A DNA stretch of 64,000 nucleotides, taken from contig CM077594.1 of assembly GCA_039654915.1 (NCBI GenBank), forward strand, positions 72,410,393 through 72,474,392, given 5' to 3'. A program made the position numbers and the translations under genes. This DNA comes from Aquilaria yunnanensis. Taxonomy: Eukaryota; Streptophyta; Magnoliopsida; Malvales; Thymelaeaceae. The notes below the pieces were generated by a model, which saw only the letters and a program-made list of their open reading frames with translations, ran no database searches and had not been told where the DNA came from. Below, piece after piece: positions 1 to 8,938 of the stretch (position 1 is the first letter of the stretch; every line of letters begins with the position of its first letter).

Positions 1-497
1 GCGTAAGGGACAGATAGTTGGTAACTAGATGGCCTCGAGCCTTGTGCTGAGATGGGCCATGATATGATTCTTATGGCGTCTGCACGTCAGGGCGACTTTT
101 TACGTCTGTGGTGGGACGTGTCAGAGGCTTCCTTAAATGCTTCCTTAAATGCGCCTGCCGTACTCCCGAGGTCCCTAGGCGAGGTCGTCCTCTAGTTCGG
201 ACAGAGCCTCTTCGGGAAGCCTACCCTCAGTTCGGGGGTTCCCAGTTCCAGGGGGTTCCGCCTTCGGGGATATCATATTCGGGCAGCAATGTCTGGTGCC
301 ACTTTTCCGAAGGCGCGCTGTTCACAACCTTGGGGGGCGAATGGAGTCCTCAAGTTTTACTGGCGTGCCGAGGCTCGGAGCTCTCAGGCTATCTCCCGAG
401 GTGCATGATTCCACCTATTCCCGGGAAGCGCCAGTTCTTCTGGCCGTTGTTGTGGCAAGGTATTCGGCCAGATTGAGGCGACAGCCTTTGGCTATCA
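1..497 (-). repeat. Tat-A 3' LTR, partial
   Basis: Aligns without gaps to 10294-10790, with 9 differences by eye, 8 of them transitions. Position 497 is the LTR edge: the sequence ends in GGCTATCA and is followed by a polypurine tract on the minus strand. The outer part of this LTR lies before base 1. A short direct duplication of CTTCCTTAAATG sits at about 128-152. Confidence 0.92.
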
Positions 498-513
498 CAT
501 GCCCCCCTCTGGA
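498..513 (-). other. Tat-A polypurine tract
   Basis: On the minus strand this reads CCAGAGGGGGGCATG directly before the LTR start TGATAGCC. It would prime plus-strand DNA synthesis. Tat-C has a near-identical tract before its own 3' LTR at 26251-26263, which confirms the boundary. Confidence 0.85.
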
Positions 514-1041
514 AAGCCGAAGTGAAGACTTCGGTTTGCATCTCTTTCCGAGGTTGCCGTTGGGAGTCTTGTTGGGAAGCATAACTTGTTCCGAGGTCGC
601 ACCTTTTGCCCGAGGGTCTGGGCTGTTCGGCCTTGGCCTATTCTTTGGTGTCTCCGAGGCAAAGCCTGTACCGAAGATACACCTCTTGCCCAAAAGTCAT
701 GGGCTGTTCAGCCATAGCCTGTCTCTTGGTGTCCTCGAGGTGGCCTGCTTTTTATTTCTGCAGGTCTGATGGCCAAGCGTGTCAGACTGAGCGGCGCGTC
801 TCCATTTCTCAGGGATGTCAAACGATGTGTCCCAATCAGGAGGCGTGTCCCGGTTTTCCAGGCACGTTTGGGGAGGCATGTCCCCCATTTTTGCGCAGCG
901 GTTGACACGTGGCTTCTTGCCATTGGAGGAGAGGCGCGTCATTTACAGAGGGTGCGCCTTTTCGGGTGCAGCGGGCAGTTACGGCGACGGTTCGCCTCCA
1001 ATGGGTACTTATGATGTTCTTTCGGTTACCCACCTTTGGCC

Positions 1042-1048
1042 TATAAAT
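1042..1048 (+). promoter_or_regulatory. TATA box of the Tat-A antisense gene
   Basis: A well-formed CTATAAATAG lies on the plus strand 296 bp upstream of the antisense-gene ATG. The surrounding 514-1337 has no convincing open frame and is read as promoter and 5' leader. Tat-C has TATATAA at a similar distance (245 bp) before the same gene, which supports a dedicated promoter separate from the LTR promoter. Confidence 0.65.
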
Positions 1049-1337
1049 AGCCCATTCCATCATAAGTCCCACTTACTGTTTTTCTGCTCTTTTTCTGCTC
1101 TGCCCTCTGTTCTTGCGTTTTATCTTGCTTTCTGTGGCGGAGCTTCTTTAATCAGAGCTTTTTCCTACCAACTTTCACGACGGCGTCCTCAGGCAAATCT
1201 TTTGGTGGGTTTTGATTTTCAGAGTACTCTGATTCCTCTATTTTTCTGAGTTTTTCTGGAAAACTGTTGTTTTTTCCAAACTCGTCTTCTGAGTTTTTTC
1301 TGGAAACTATTTTCTTTTCCATCTCAAACTCTTTTTC

Positions 1338-3686
1338 ATGTCTGCGATGCCTGTTCCCGAGAGCTGGAAACCTCTTCTGGCCCATCCTTGCTGTACCACC
1401 CCCGAAAAACTAGAGAGGTGGAAGAAAAAATTCTTTCTTCCGTCTTACGCTGTGACCAGACTGCCTCGTTCTAGCCATTTTGCTTTTCCAAACCGTGGCG
1501 ACGAGGTTACCGTCTTCCGAGCCCAACTGAAGGCCGGACTTCGGTATCCTCCCCCGAAGGTGGTTTGCGAGTTCTGCCAATTCCATGGCATTGCTGTGAA
1601 CCAGCTTCCCCCGAACGCGTACTGCTATTTTAACGCCTACCTCTGCATGTGTGGCGTGTTCGGGATAGAGCCCCACTTCATCATTTTCATGCAGTACTAC
1701 AAGCTCTATGTGGTCCCGAAGGGTGGCTTCTATTTCCTGCTGCCTCGGGGATCCGGGAGCAAAAAATTCACCTTCACCTTTGACACGAAGGATAGCTGGC
1801 GGGGGTGGCAGCCTAAGTTCTTTTTCCTCAAGGTGGATAAGAACTGGTCTGATGTCCCGACCAGATGGGCTCAGGGAGTGCTGAACGCAGACGTCGTTGA
1901 TCCGAGGATGTTGCTGACCCCACCGTTGGCTTCCGTGTTCGCGGATTTCGACGCCCGCATTCGGGCAGTCGCTGACTGGGCTCCCGAGGTCTCTCCTCGT
2001 GCTCTTTACCCCTTTCCTATCAACTGGAGGTTGATGACCGAAGAAGTCCTTCGGGAGCTGAAAGTGGTTAAGGAGCACGTGACCGACCTCAATATGCCCG
2101 CTCCCGCCATCGCCGGGAAGGACTCCTGGCTGGTCAAGCTCCTTAAGGGGGAGACTTCTTTCGAAACTTTTGCCGAAAGTGAGTAATCTTCCATCCCTTT
2201 ATACTTTTTCCTCGGACTTACGCTGATATTTCTTCTCTTTTTCAGAGATGGGCGATGGGGCTGCCGCTTATTACAAGGCCCTCTTTTCTGGCCAAGTGGA
2301 GAAGGGGGAGCAGACAAAGAAGGCGGCTTCCCGAAGAAGGAAGACGACAGGGGCGGGACCCTCGGCGAAGCGAGCTAGGAAGGCTCTCCAGCCTTCTCAG
2401 CCAGAGCTTTTGGAAGAAGAAGCTGGCAAAGACGCTGGTCTTGTTGAAATTCCACCGGCCGAGGTCCCCGCTACTTCCGCCGAGGTGCCTCCTCCCGACC
2501 TCGAGGCCCCCAGAAACACTGTAGTGGTAGAAGTACCCACCGCCGAGGAGCGGTACCGGCAGAAGGGTAAGGGTCTTTCTTCCGAGGGGCCCGAGGATCC
2601 CGAGGACACTGTCTCCGAGGTTCCTCCAGGTATGCCTTTAGGCGAAGTTCAGCTCCTTTTCCTTTCGCGAATTTTTCTTCTGCTCCTAACTTCCTTCTCA
2701 CTTTCAGGGGAGCCTCTTACTGCTGGCTGGAGGGCCATTCATGAGAGGAAATGGGCCCTGCGCGATGCCACAATCCCTGAGGGGAAGATCCCCTTGGAGC
2801 CCTTTTGGACAATCACGGAGGATATGAATTTGTTCTCCGACGATTGTCCGAAGATGACAAAAGAGATTTGGAAGGGGATGACCACTGACGCCTCCTTCCG
2901 GGCCATTGCGGCGGCTCACCCGGGGGATAATACCCTCGCCGCAAAAGTCACCGAGCATGCTGCTCAGGTATAGTCTTTACACTTTTTTCCTCAATTTTCT
3001 AAGTGTTTAGACTTGTACTAACCTGGACTTTTGCCTTGCCGTAGCTGCTGGAGTACGCTGGTTATCTCCGAGTTCGGGTGGCCAGACAGGCTGCCTCCAA
3101 GGATGCGACTTCGCGGGAACTCAGTGAAGCGAAGGCTTCGCTTGCGAAGGTGATCGCCAGCAACCAGCAGCTGACAGCGGATTGTTCTCAGCAACTTGCT
3201 GCCGTTCGGGAGGAGTTCTCGAAGAAAAGAGAAGAACTTGAAAAGGACTCCTCCCGGAAGATTGCCAACCTCGGCGACCAAGTAAAGGGGCTGCTCGCCG
3301 CCAATGAAGATCTTGTCAAGGACAAGGCTGTTTCCGACAGTCTTGCGTCGAGGTTGACGGACGAGAACACTGCTCTTCAAGCCGAGGTCGAGGCTCTGAA
3401 GAAGGAGTCCGGAGAGACGCTGGGGATAAGCGAGCTCGAAGAGGAGGTTGCTGAGCTGAGGGACGAGGTCAATGTCCTTGGCGTTCAAAAACGTACTTCT
3501 GATGACATGGCCAAGGTCGCCTTTCAGGACGGCTTCTGCCTCGCTCGGCACCAGGTGCTGCAGAGGTTCCCAGATTTGGACCTCTCTTTTCTGGAGGGCC
3601 TAAATATTCCTGAGGGACCTCGGTGGCAGTGGTCCAAGGTCGAGCATCTGAAGCTTCCTGGTCTTCGTCCGCCCGGTTCTCCCTAG
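1338..3686 (+). CDS. Spliced antisense ORF of Tat-A (gypsy-type transposon domain protein)
   Basis: A predicted four-exon gene lying antisense to gag-pol, between pol and the 3' LTR. Exons 1338-2178, 2246-2629, 2708-2967 and 3045-3686 join in phase (841, 384, 260 and 642 nt) into 708 residues with no stop. Exon 1 (residues 1-280) resembles the family annotated in plants as putative gypsy type transposon. Exon 2 carries a bipartite basic, nuclear-signal-like patch (about residues 305-326) in an acidic, Pro-rich stretch. Exon 4 (496-708) is mostly a charged coiled coil ending in a Trp/Pro-rich tail. Antisense extra ORFs of this kind are known in Tat relatives such as Grande; the function is unknown. 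The ATG is supported by the matching N-terminus in Tat-C. The splicing is inferred from GT-AG sites, phase and conservation, with no transcript evidence. Confidence 0.82.
2179..2245 (+). other. Intron 1 of the Tat-A antisense gene
   Basis: 67 bp, donor GTGAGTAATC, pyrimidine-rich end, acceptor TTTTTCAG, then AGATGGGCGATGG. Without removal exon 1 stops after 282 codons; with removal the frame continues into the ATG-GGC-GAT codons of exon 2. Tat-C has a 68-bp intron (24651-24718) at the same codon, followed by AGATGGGTGA. Confidence 0.85.
2630..2707 (+). other. Intron 2 of the Tat-A antisense gene
   Basis: 78 bp, donor GTATGCC after CCTCCAG, acceptor CTTTCAG. Its length is a multiple of three with no in-frame stop, so retention would add 26 residues. 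Tat-C (24136-24246) and Tat-B (62524-62634) have introns of 111 bp at the matching place after a PPG motif. Confidence 0.82.
2968..3044 (+). other. Intron 3 of the Tat-A antisense gene
   Basis: 77 bp, donor GTATAG after the EHAAQ codons, acceptor TTGCCGTAG before CTGCTGGAG. Reading through it meets a stop at 2971. Tat-C (23789-23885) and Tat-B (62175-62264) have introns at the same EHAAQ / L-x-AYSGYL junction. Confidence 0.85.
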
Positions 3687-3817
3687 TTTGTTTTAGGGCT
3701 CCTCTTATTTTTCTCCTTCGTGCTCCTTCTTTGGACACTTCTTTTGTAAGGCAGCGTTTGCTCTAAATGAACAATCTTTTCGGCTAAGTCCTTTCTTGCA
3801 AGTTTCTTCATTTCCAC

Positions 3818-4320
3818 TGTCCCGAACACGTTTGCTTCAAGAGACTTTCGGAAAACCTGCAACCAAAGAAACTTTTTACCTTCCTTTGTCCCGAGCGTGC
3901 TCGCTCAAGAGACTTTCTGGAAAGTTTGTAAAAATTTGGCTAAGTCTTTTGCAGGCTTTTTGTTTCCTTTTATCCCGAACATGTTCGCTCAAGGGCCTTC
4001 GGAAAACCTTCAGCCAAATTTTTCTGTCTTCCTATTGTCCCGAGCATATTTGCTCATGGGACTTAGGAAAATTTTCAAGAGATTGTTCATTCCCTTTTTC
4101 CCGAGCACGCTCGCTCAAGGGTGTTCGGAAATTACCTCTGCTTTTGTTTTGGCGTGTACTTTTGCGAGATTCTTGCTTTCCCTTTTTCCCGAGCATGTTC
4201 GCTCAAGGGTGTTCGGAAAATTTTCTCTGCACTGATTATGCTGAGTACTTTTGCAAGATTCTTGTTTCCCATTTTTCCCGAGCATAGTGGCTCAACGGAC
4301 TTCGGGAAGTCATATCTGCT
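3818..4320. repeat. Seven imperfect repeats in the Tat-A pol/antisense-gene spacer
   Basis: The spacer between the 3' ends of the convergent antisense gene and pol holds seven diverged copies of a unit about 60-90 bp long. Each has the core CCCGARCAYGTTCGCTCAAGGG or a close variant, at about 3821, 3890, 3974, 4039, 4100, 4188 and 4277. The core contains a 12-bp palindrome (CGAACATGTTCG in copy 3). Frames opening on the plus strand here only reflect the repeats. No gene is seen between 3687 and 4456. Confidence 0.75.
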
Positions 4321-4456
4321 TTTTTCGTGGCGAGCACCTTCGCGGAATTTTGTCCTGGAAAATTTGGTATACTTAAAAATTTTCTCAAGACCATTCTTCT
4401 CCGGACCATCCTGTACTTAGAATATTTTTTGTACAATATATTTCTTCCGCTCAACC

Positions 4457-7400
4457 TTAGGCGTAGAATTTTTTCAGGGCGTCTGAATGCCAAGTGTTTT
4501 TCAATTCTACGCCTTCGGCGTCGCCAAGCTTGTACAAGGCTTTTCGTACTTCGGCGAGAACCAGATAAGGTCCTTCCCAATTTGCGCGAAGTACTCCGTG
4601 AGATGGCCTTCGGGGTGCAAAGTCGGCCTTTCGGAGAACGAGGTCTCCTTTTTTGATTTCTTTTGGCCTGGCTTTTAAGTTGATAGCCGCGGCCACTCTT
4701 TGCTGGAAAGCTTTTCTTCTCAGCTCGGCTATTTCTCTGTGTTCGGCCATAAGGTCGAGCTTAGTTCTCAGACCGAGGTCGTTTCTGCCTTCATCAAATA
4801 CTTGCACCCGTATTGAAGGCTGAACTATCTCTATTGGGATAATGGCCTCTGTTCCGAAGACGAGTGAGAAGGGAGTTTCCCCTGTGGCTCTTCGTGGCGT
4901 CGTTCGGTAGCTCCACAATACACTTTGGAGTTCTCCTGGCCATTTCCCCTTGGCTTCCCTAAGTCTTTTTTTCAGGCCATCTTTTATGGTCCTGTTTGAT
5001 ACCTCCACCTGCCCATTGCTTTGTGGGTGAGCTACTGGGGCGAAGTGCATCTTTATTCCGAGGTCGCTGATGAATTCCTGGAATCCTTTGTCTATGAACT
5101 GGGATCCATTATCAGCTACTAGTACCCTCGGTATGCCAAATCTGCATAAGATGTTTTTCCATACGAACTTCTGCACTTCTTTTGCCGAGATAGTTGCTAG
5201 TGGTTCTGCCTCTACCCACTTTGAGAAATAGTCCACTGCTACCACGCAGAATTTCACGCCTCCGGGCGCTGTGGGGAGTGGCCCAATGAGGTCTATACCC
5301 CAGACTGCGAAGGGCCAAGGATAGTCTGCCGACGTTACCATTTCCGAGGGTATCCTCTGGATTTTTGCATGTCCCTGGCAACTACCGCACTTCTGGACGA
5401 ACTGCCTTGCGTCCTTTCTCAGGGTAGGCCAGAAGTATCCTTGGCGGAGTATCACTGCTGCAAGGGCATCAGTTCCAATGTGCGAGCCGCACATGCCTTC
5501 GTGGACTTCTTCGAGGACCATCTCAGTATCCTCTTCGCCCACACATCTCTGCAGCGGATTTGCATATCCTTGCCGATATAACTCTTCACCAATCAGGAAG
5601 AATCTTCCGGCGCGTCTTCGCAGTCTTGCAGCATTGCCGGCGTCTTCGGGAAGCTCATTCTCTGCGAGGTATCTCTTTATGGGGTCCTTCCACCCCATTC
5701 CCGAGGTCGTTACGCTTAGCACGGAGATGCTTGGATGGTCTAGCACCTCGGTGTATGTTTTGGACTTCGCTAAGCAATCTGCCTCAGTGTTATTCCGCCG
5801 GGGTACATTTTCGATCCGCACGGCGTCAAACTCTTGGATGAGTTTTGTTACCAGCTCGTGGTATTTTGCCAAGATTGGGTCCTTCGCCCCATAATCCCCT
5901 GCCGTCTGCCGAACTACCAGCTGGGAATCGCTGTGAGCCCTTAAGTTTCTCACGCCAATCTTTCTGGCCAAGCGTAATCCCGCTATGAGGGCTTCATACT
6001 CAGCCACATTATTGGTGACGTTGAAGCTGAACTTGATAGCCTTCATCACCTCTAGGCCTTCGGGTCCTCTGATAACTATTCCAGCTCCCTGGTGTTCGGA
6101 CCCCGAGGCTCCGTCAACATGCAAGGTCCATTCTGGCTCACCTTCTTTCGGATCTGAGTGGTTCTCCTCAGTGGTGGGTATTTCGGCGATAAAATCTGCC
6201 AATGCTTGGGCTTTTATGGCCTTCCGAGGCTCATACGTGATTTCGTGTTCGCCAAGCTCTATGCACCACTTGGAGAGCCTTCCCGAATGATCAACTCTCT
6301 TCATAACATCCCGTAGTGGTAGACTACTTCGGACGATGATGGGGTGAGCCTGGAAATATGGTCGCAGTCTTCTTCCTGCAAGCACCAAGGCGTATATAGC
6401 TTTTTGAAGCAAAGGGTACCTGACTTCGGCGCCATGCAGGGACTTGCTGACGTAGTAGACCGGCCATTGTTTCGGCCCTTCTTCTTTTATCAGGACCGAG
6501 CTCACGGCCTTTTCTGTGACGGCGAGGTACAGTACGAGGGGTTCTCCCTCCCGAGGTTGTCGCAGAGTCGGCAGGCTGGCCAGGTAGACTTTGAGTTCTT
6601 CCCAGGCCTTTTGGCAATCTTCATCCCAGGGATGATTGTTTCTTCCGAGGTCGCCTTCCATCTTTGCTGCCTTTGTGAGGACTTTGAAGAAAGGTCTACA
6701 CCTATCTCCGTACCTGGAAATAAACCTGCTCAGAGAGGTTATTCTTCCGGTTAGTCTCTGCACGTCTTTAACTGTGGCAGGAGTTCGGAACTCAAGCAGA
6801 GCCTTAATCTTCTCAGGATTGGCGTCGATGCCTCTTTCGGATACCATGTACCCAAGGAATTTTCTCGACGTCACCCCGAAGATACACTTCTCGGGGTTAA
6901 GGCGAATCCCGAAGGCTCTGAGCTTTTGGAAGGTTTCCTCCAAATCTGCAACGTGGTAGCCGGGCAGCTTGCTTTTTACTATCATATCATCAACATATAC
7001 TTCCATGTTTCTCCCCATTTGGTCTTTAAAGACCTTGTTCATCAGTCTCTGGTAGGTGGCTCCTGCATTTTTCAGCCCGAAGGGCATTCTGATATAGCAG
7101 TACGTTCCTCCCTCGGTGATGAAGGCAGTTTTCTCTTCATCTTCGGGGTCCATCCTTATCTGATGGTAGCCGCTGAAGGCATCTAGGAAGCTCAGGAGCC
7201 CGTATTCGGCCGTTGAATCTACCAGTTGATCTATTGGCGGGAGGGGAAATGAGTCTTTCGGGCAAGCATCGTTCAAGTTTCTGAAATCAATGCACATCCG
7301 GAGTTTGCTGCTACCTTCTTTTGTGGCAATGACCACGTTGCTTAACCATTCGGGGTATTTTACCTCCCTGATAACTTCAGCATCCAATAGGCGCTGGACT

Positions 7401-8881
7401 TCGGTTTTCACGAAGTTGCTTTTGTGGGCTGAGATGCTTCGTTTCTTTTGCCTGATAGGTTTTGCTTCCGGGCTTACTTTGAGGCTGTGCTGTATTATGC
7501 CAGGGTTCACTCCTGGCATGTCTTTCGGCGAGTAGGCAAACAGATCTTTATTTTTTAGCAGAAAGGATACAAGATTTTCCTTATCACCTTTGGCCAAGCT
7601 CTTCCCTATTCGGGTAGATTGTCCTGGGACAAGATCTACTGCTTCCATTTCTGCTTCTGCGGGATCTCCTTTTTTGCCTTTCTCCTGCGCCTTTGCCTCC
7701 ACCGTTTGTGTAGAGCTGTTTGCCGGAGCCTTTCGTGTTTTTACAAACACCTTTCTTACCTCGGCTTGGTCAATGAAGACCTCTGCATCTCCATCCTTGG
7801 TGGCGAATGTGACAGTCAAGTACTTCACATCGGGGCGAATGTGCAGGTTCCCCTGAGTCTGCCTTCCAAGGATGGCGTTGTACGAAGACGGGACGTCCAT
7901 GACGATGAATCTTGCCATTGTGGATGTGTACAACTCAGCTGCTCCGTCTACCGAAGTGCCTTTCATCATCAAAGGGAGGTCGATCCATCCGAGGACGGGT
8001 AGTTCGGATGGCCCAACGCCGAAGGTGGGCGTGGTGACAGGTTTCAGCTCGCTGCTGGAGATGCCCAAGCTCGGCAGTAAGTGCGAGAATAGGACGTCAG
8101 CATTTGAGCCATCATCAAGCAACACTCTCTTGACGTCCCAGTTCCCTATTCTCGCCATTATCAGCAGCGGGTCGTCGTGGGGGAAGACGACAGTGGAGCC
8201 ATCTTTGCGAGCCAATTTCTTTGATGGACTTTGATACTCCATAACCGCAATTTCTCTGGCCTTCCGCTTTCTTTCCGAGGATGGGAGCCCCGTGGTGATG
8301 GTTTGGATGACCCCTACTGGAGGTGGAAGGCGCCTTTTTGGACTTCTGTTTCTCCGCCTGTCGGAGTCATAGTCCTCATTTTCGGCCCTCTCTTCCTCCT
8401 CTTTTCTGCCCTTTGGGGAGGGCATCCGCAGGTACTTGCGAAGTTGGCCCTGTTTGATCAGCGACTCTATGTACTTCTTCAGCTGGAAGCAGTCTTCGGT
8501 GTCATGACTGTGGTCGCGATGAAACTGGCAGAACTTCTTGGCATTCTTCTTATTATCGGCGGCCATGGCCTTTGGCCGCCGAATCTGCGTCCCTTGCCTT
8601 TCCAGCGCCATGAGAATGTTGGTCCGTGTCGTGCTCAAGGGTGTGAAACTTTGAGGTTTCTTTCCTCGCATTCGCCGTCGTCGACCTGTATGTTCAGAAA
8701 GATGCCGAGCTTGCTGGCTGGACCCTTCGGCGCGGTGATGATCAGACTTCGGCCCCGCCATCCTCAATTCCTCGGCTGTCATGTGCTGCTCTGCCTTTCG
8801 GTAAAATTCTCCGAGGGTCTCCGGGGGGTCCTTTGAGAACTCGTAGAACAGCTGTGAGTCACGCCGAAGGCCCCGTGTCAT
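4457..8881 (-). CDS. pol: Tat-A Pol (protease, RT, dual RNase H, integrase) with Gag C-terminus
   Basis: 1474 codons open from an internal ATG; the same frame continues upstream to 8938, where a stop separates it from gag. Domains in order: a variant zinc knuckle C-x2-H-x4-H-x4-C (118-131); aspartic protease with DDGS (256-259); reverse transcriptase with YVDD (629-632); a first RNase H (about 780-895) lacking catalytic Asp/Glu; a second, archaeal-type RNase H (about 917-1040) with D923, E961, D985 and D1035; integrase with H1127, H1134, C1165, C1168 and a D1197, D1257, E1293 triad with 35-residue spacing. There is no chromodomain. It would be made as a polyprotein and act in virus-like particles and the nucleus. 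Apart from the upstream stop the frame has no lesion. Confidence 0.93.
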   Translation of the reverse strand: MTRGLRRDSQLFYEFSKDPPETLGEFYRKAEQHMTAEELRMAGPKSDHHRAEGSSQQARHLSEHTGRRRRMRGKKPQSFTPLSTTRTNILMALERQGTQIRRPKAMAADNKKNAKKFCQFHRDHSHDTEDCFQLKKYIESLIKQGQLRKYLRMPSPKGRKEEEERAENEDYDSDRRRNRSPKRRLPPPVGVIQTITTGLPSSERKRKAREIAVMEYQSPSKKLARKDGSTVVFPHDDPLLIMARIGNWDVKRVLLDDGSNADVLFSHLLPSLGISSSELKPVTTPTFGVGPSELPVLGWIDLPLMMKGTSVDGAAELYTSTMARFIVMDVPSSYNAILGRQTQGNLHIRPDVKYLTVTFATKDGDAEVFIDQAEVRKVFVKTRKAPANSSTQTVEAKAQEKGKKGDPAEAEMEAVDLVPGQSTRIGKSLAKGDKENLVSFLLKNKDLFAYSPKDMPGVNPGIIQHSLKVSPEAKPIRQKKRSISAHKSNFVKTEVQRLLDAEVIREVKYPEWLSNVVIATKEGSSKLRMCIDFRNLNDACPKDSFPLPPIDQLVDSTAEYGLLSFLDAFSGYHQIRMDPEDEEKTAFITEGGTYCYIRMPFGLKNAGATYQRLMNKVFKDQMGRNMEVYVDDMIVKSKLPGYHVADLEETFQKLRAFGIRLNPEKCIFGVTSRKFLGYMVSERGIDANPEKIKALLEFRTPATVKDVQRLTGRITSLSRFISRYGDRCRPFFKVLTKAAKMEGDLGRNNHPWDEDCQKAWEELKVYLASLPTLRQPREGEPLVLYLAVTEKAVSSVLIKEEGPKQWPVYYVSKSLHGAEVRYPLLQKAIYALVLAGRRLRPYFQAHPIIVRSSLPLRDVMKRVDHSGRLSKWCIELGEHEITYEPRKAIKAQALADFIAEIPTTEENHSDPKEGEPEWTLHVDGASGSEHQGAGIVIRGPEGLEVMKAIKFSFNVTNNVAEYEALIAGLRLARKIGVRNLRAHSDSQLVVRQTAGDYGAKDPILAKYHELVTKLIQEFDAVRIENVPRRNNTEADCLAKSKTYTEVLDHPSISVLSVTTSGMGWKDPIKRYLAENELPEDAGNAARLRRRAGRFFLIGEELYRQGYANPLQRCVGEEDTEMVLEEVHEGMCGSHIGTDALAAVILRQGYFWPTLRKDARQFVQKCGSCQGHAKIQRIPSEMVTSADYPWPFAVWGIDLIGPLPTAPGGVKFCVVAVDYFSKWVEAEPLATISAKEVQKFVWKNILCRFGIPRVLVADNGSQFIDKGFQEFISDLGIKMHFAPVAHPQSNGQVEVSNRTIKDGLKKRLREAKGKWPGELQSVLWSYRTTPRRATGETPFSLVFGTEAIIPIEIVQPSIRVQVFDEGRNDLGLRTKLDLMAEHREIAELRRKAFQQRVAAAINLKARPKEIKKGDLVLRKADFAPRRPSHGVLRANWEGPYLVLAEVRKALYKLGDAEGVELKNTWHSDALKKFYA

Positions 8882-8938
8882 AGCGAGGATGCGGATTTCG
8901 GGCCGGAAGTCCGGGACGCTGAGTGCTTCCCTGTTGAA

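Noticed and set aside
108..1249. Small open frames in the Tat-A LTR and downstream leader
   Set aside because: No motif, overlap on both strands, and the LTR copies at 10401-10816 show the same frames by duplication only.
3796..4420. Plus-strand frames with repeated LFPEHVRS / SRARSLKG peptides
   Set aside because: Three frames are open at once over the repeat array; the peptide repeats follow the DNA repeat, and there is no counterpart frame in Tat-C.
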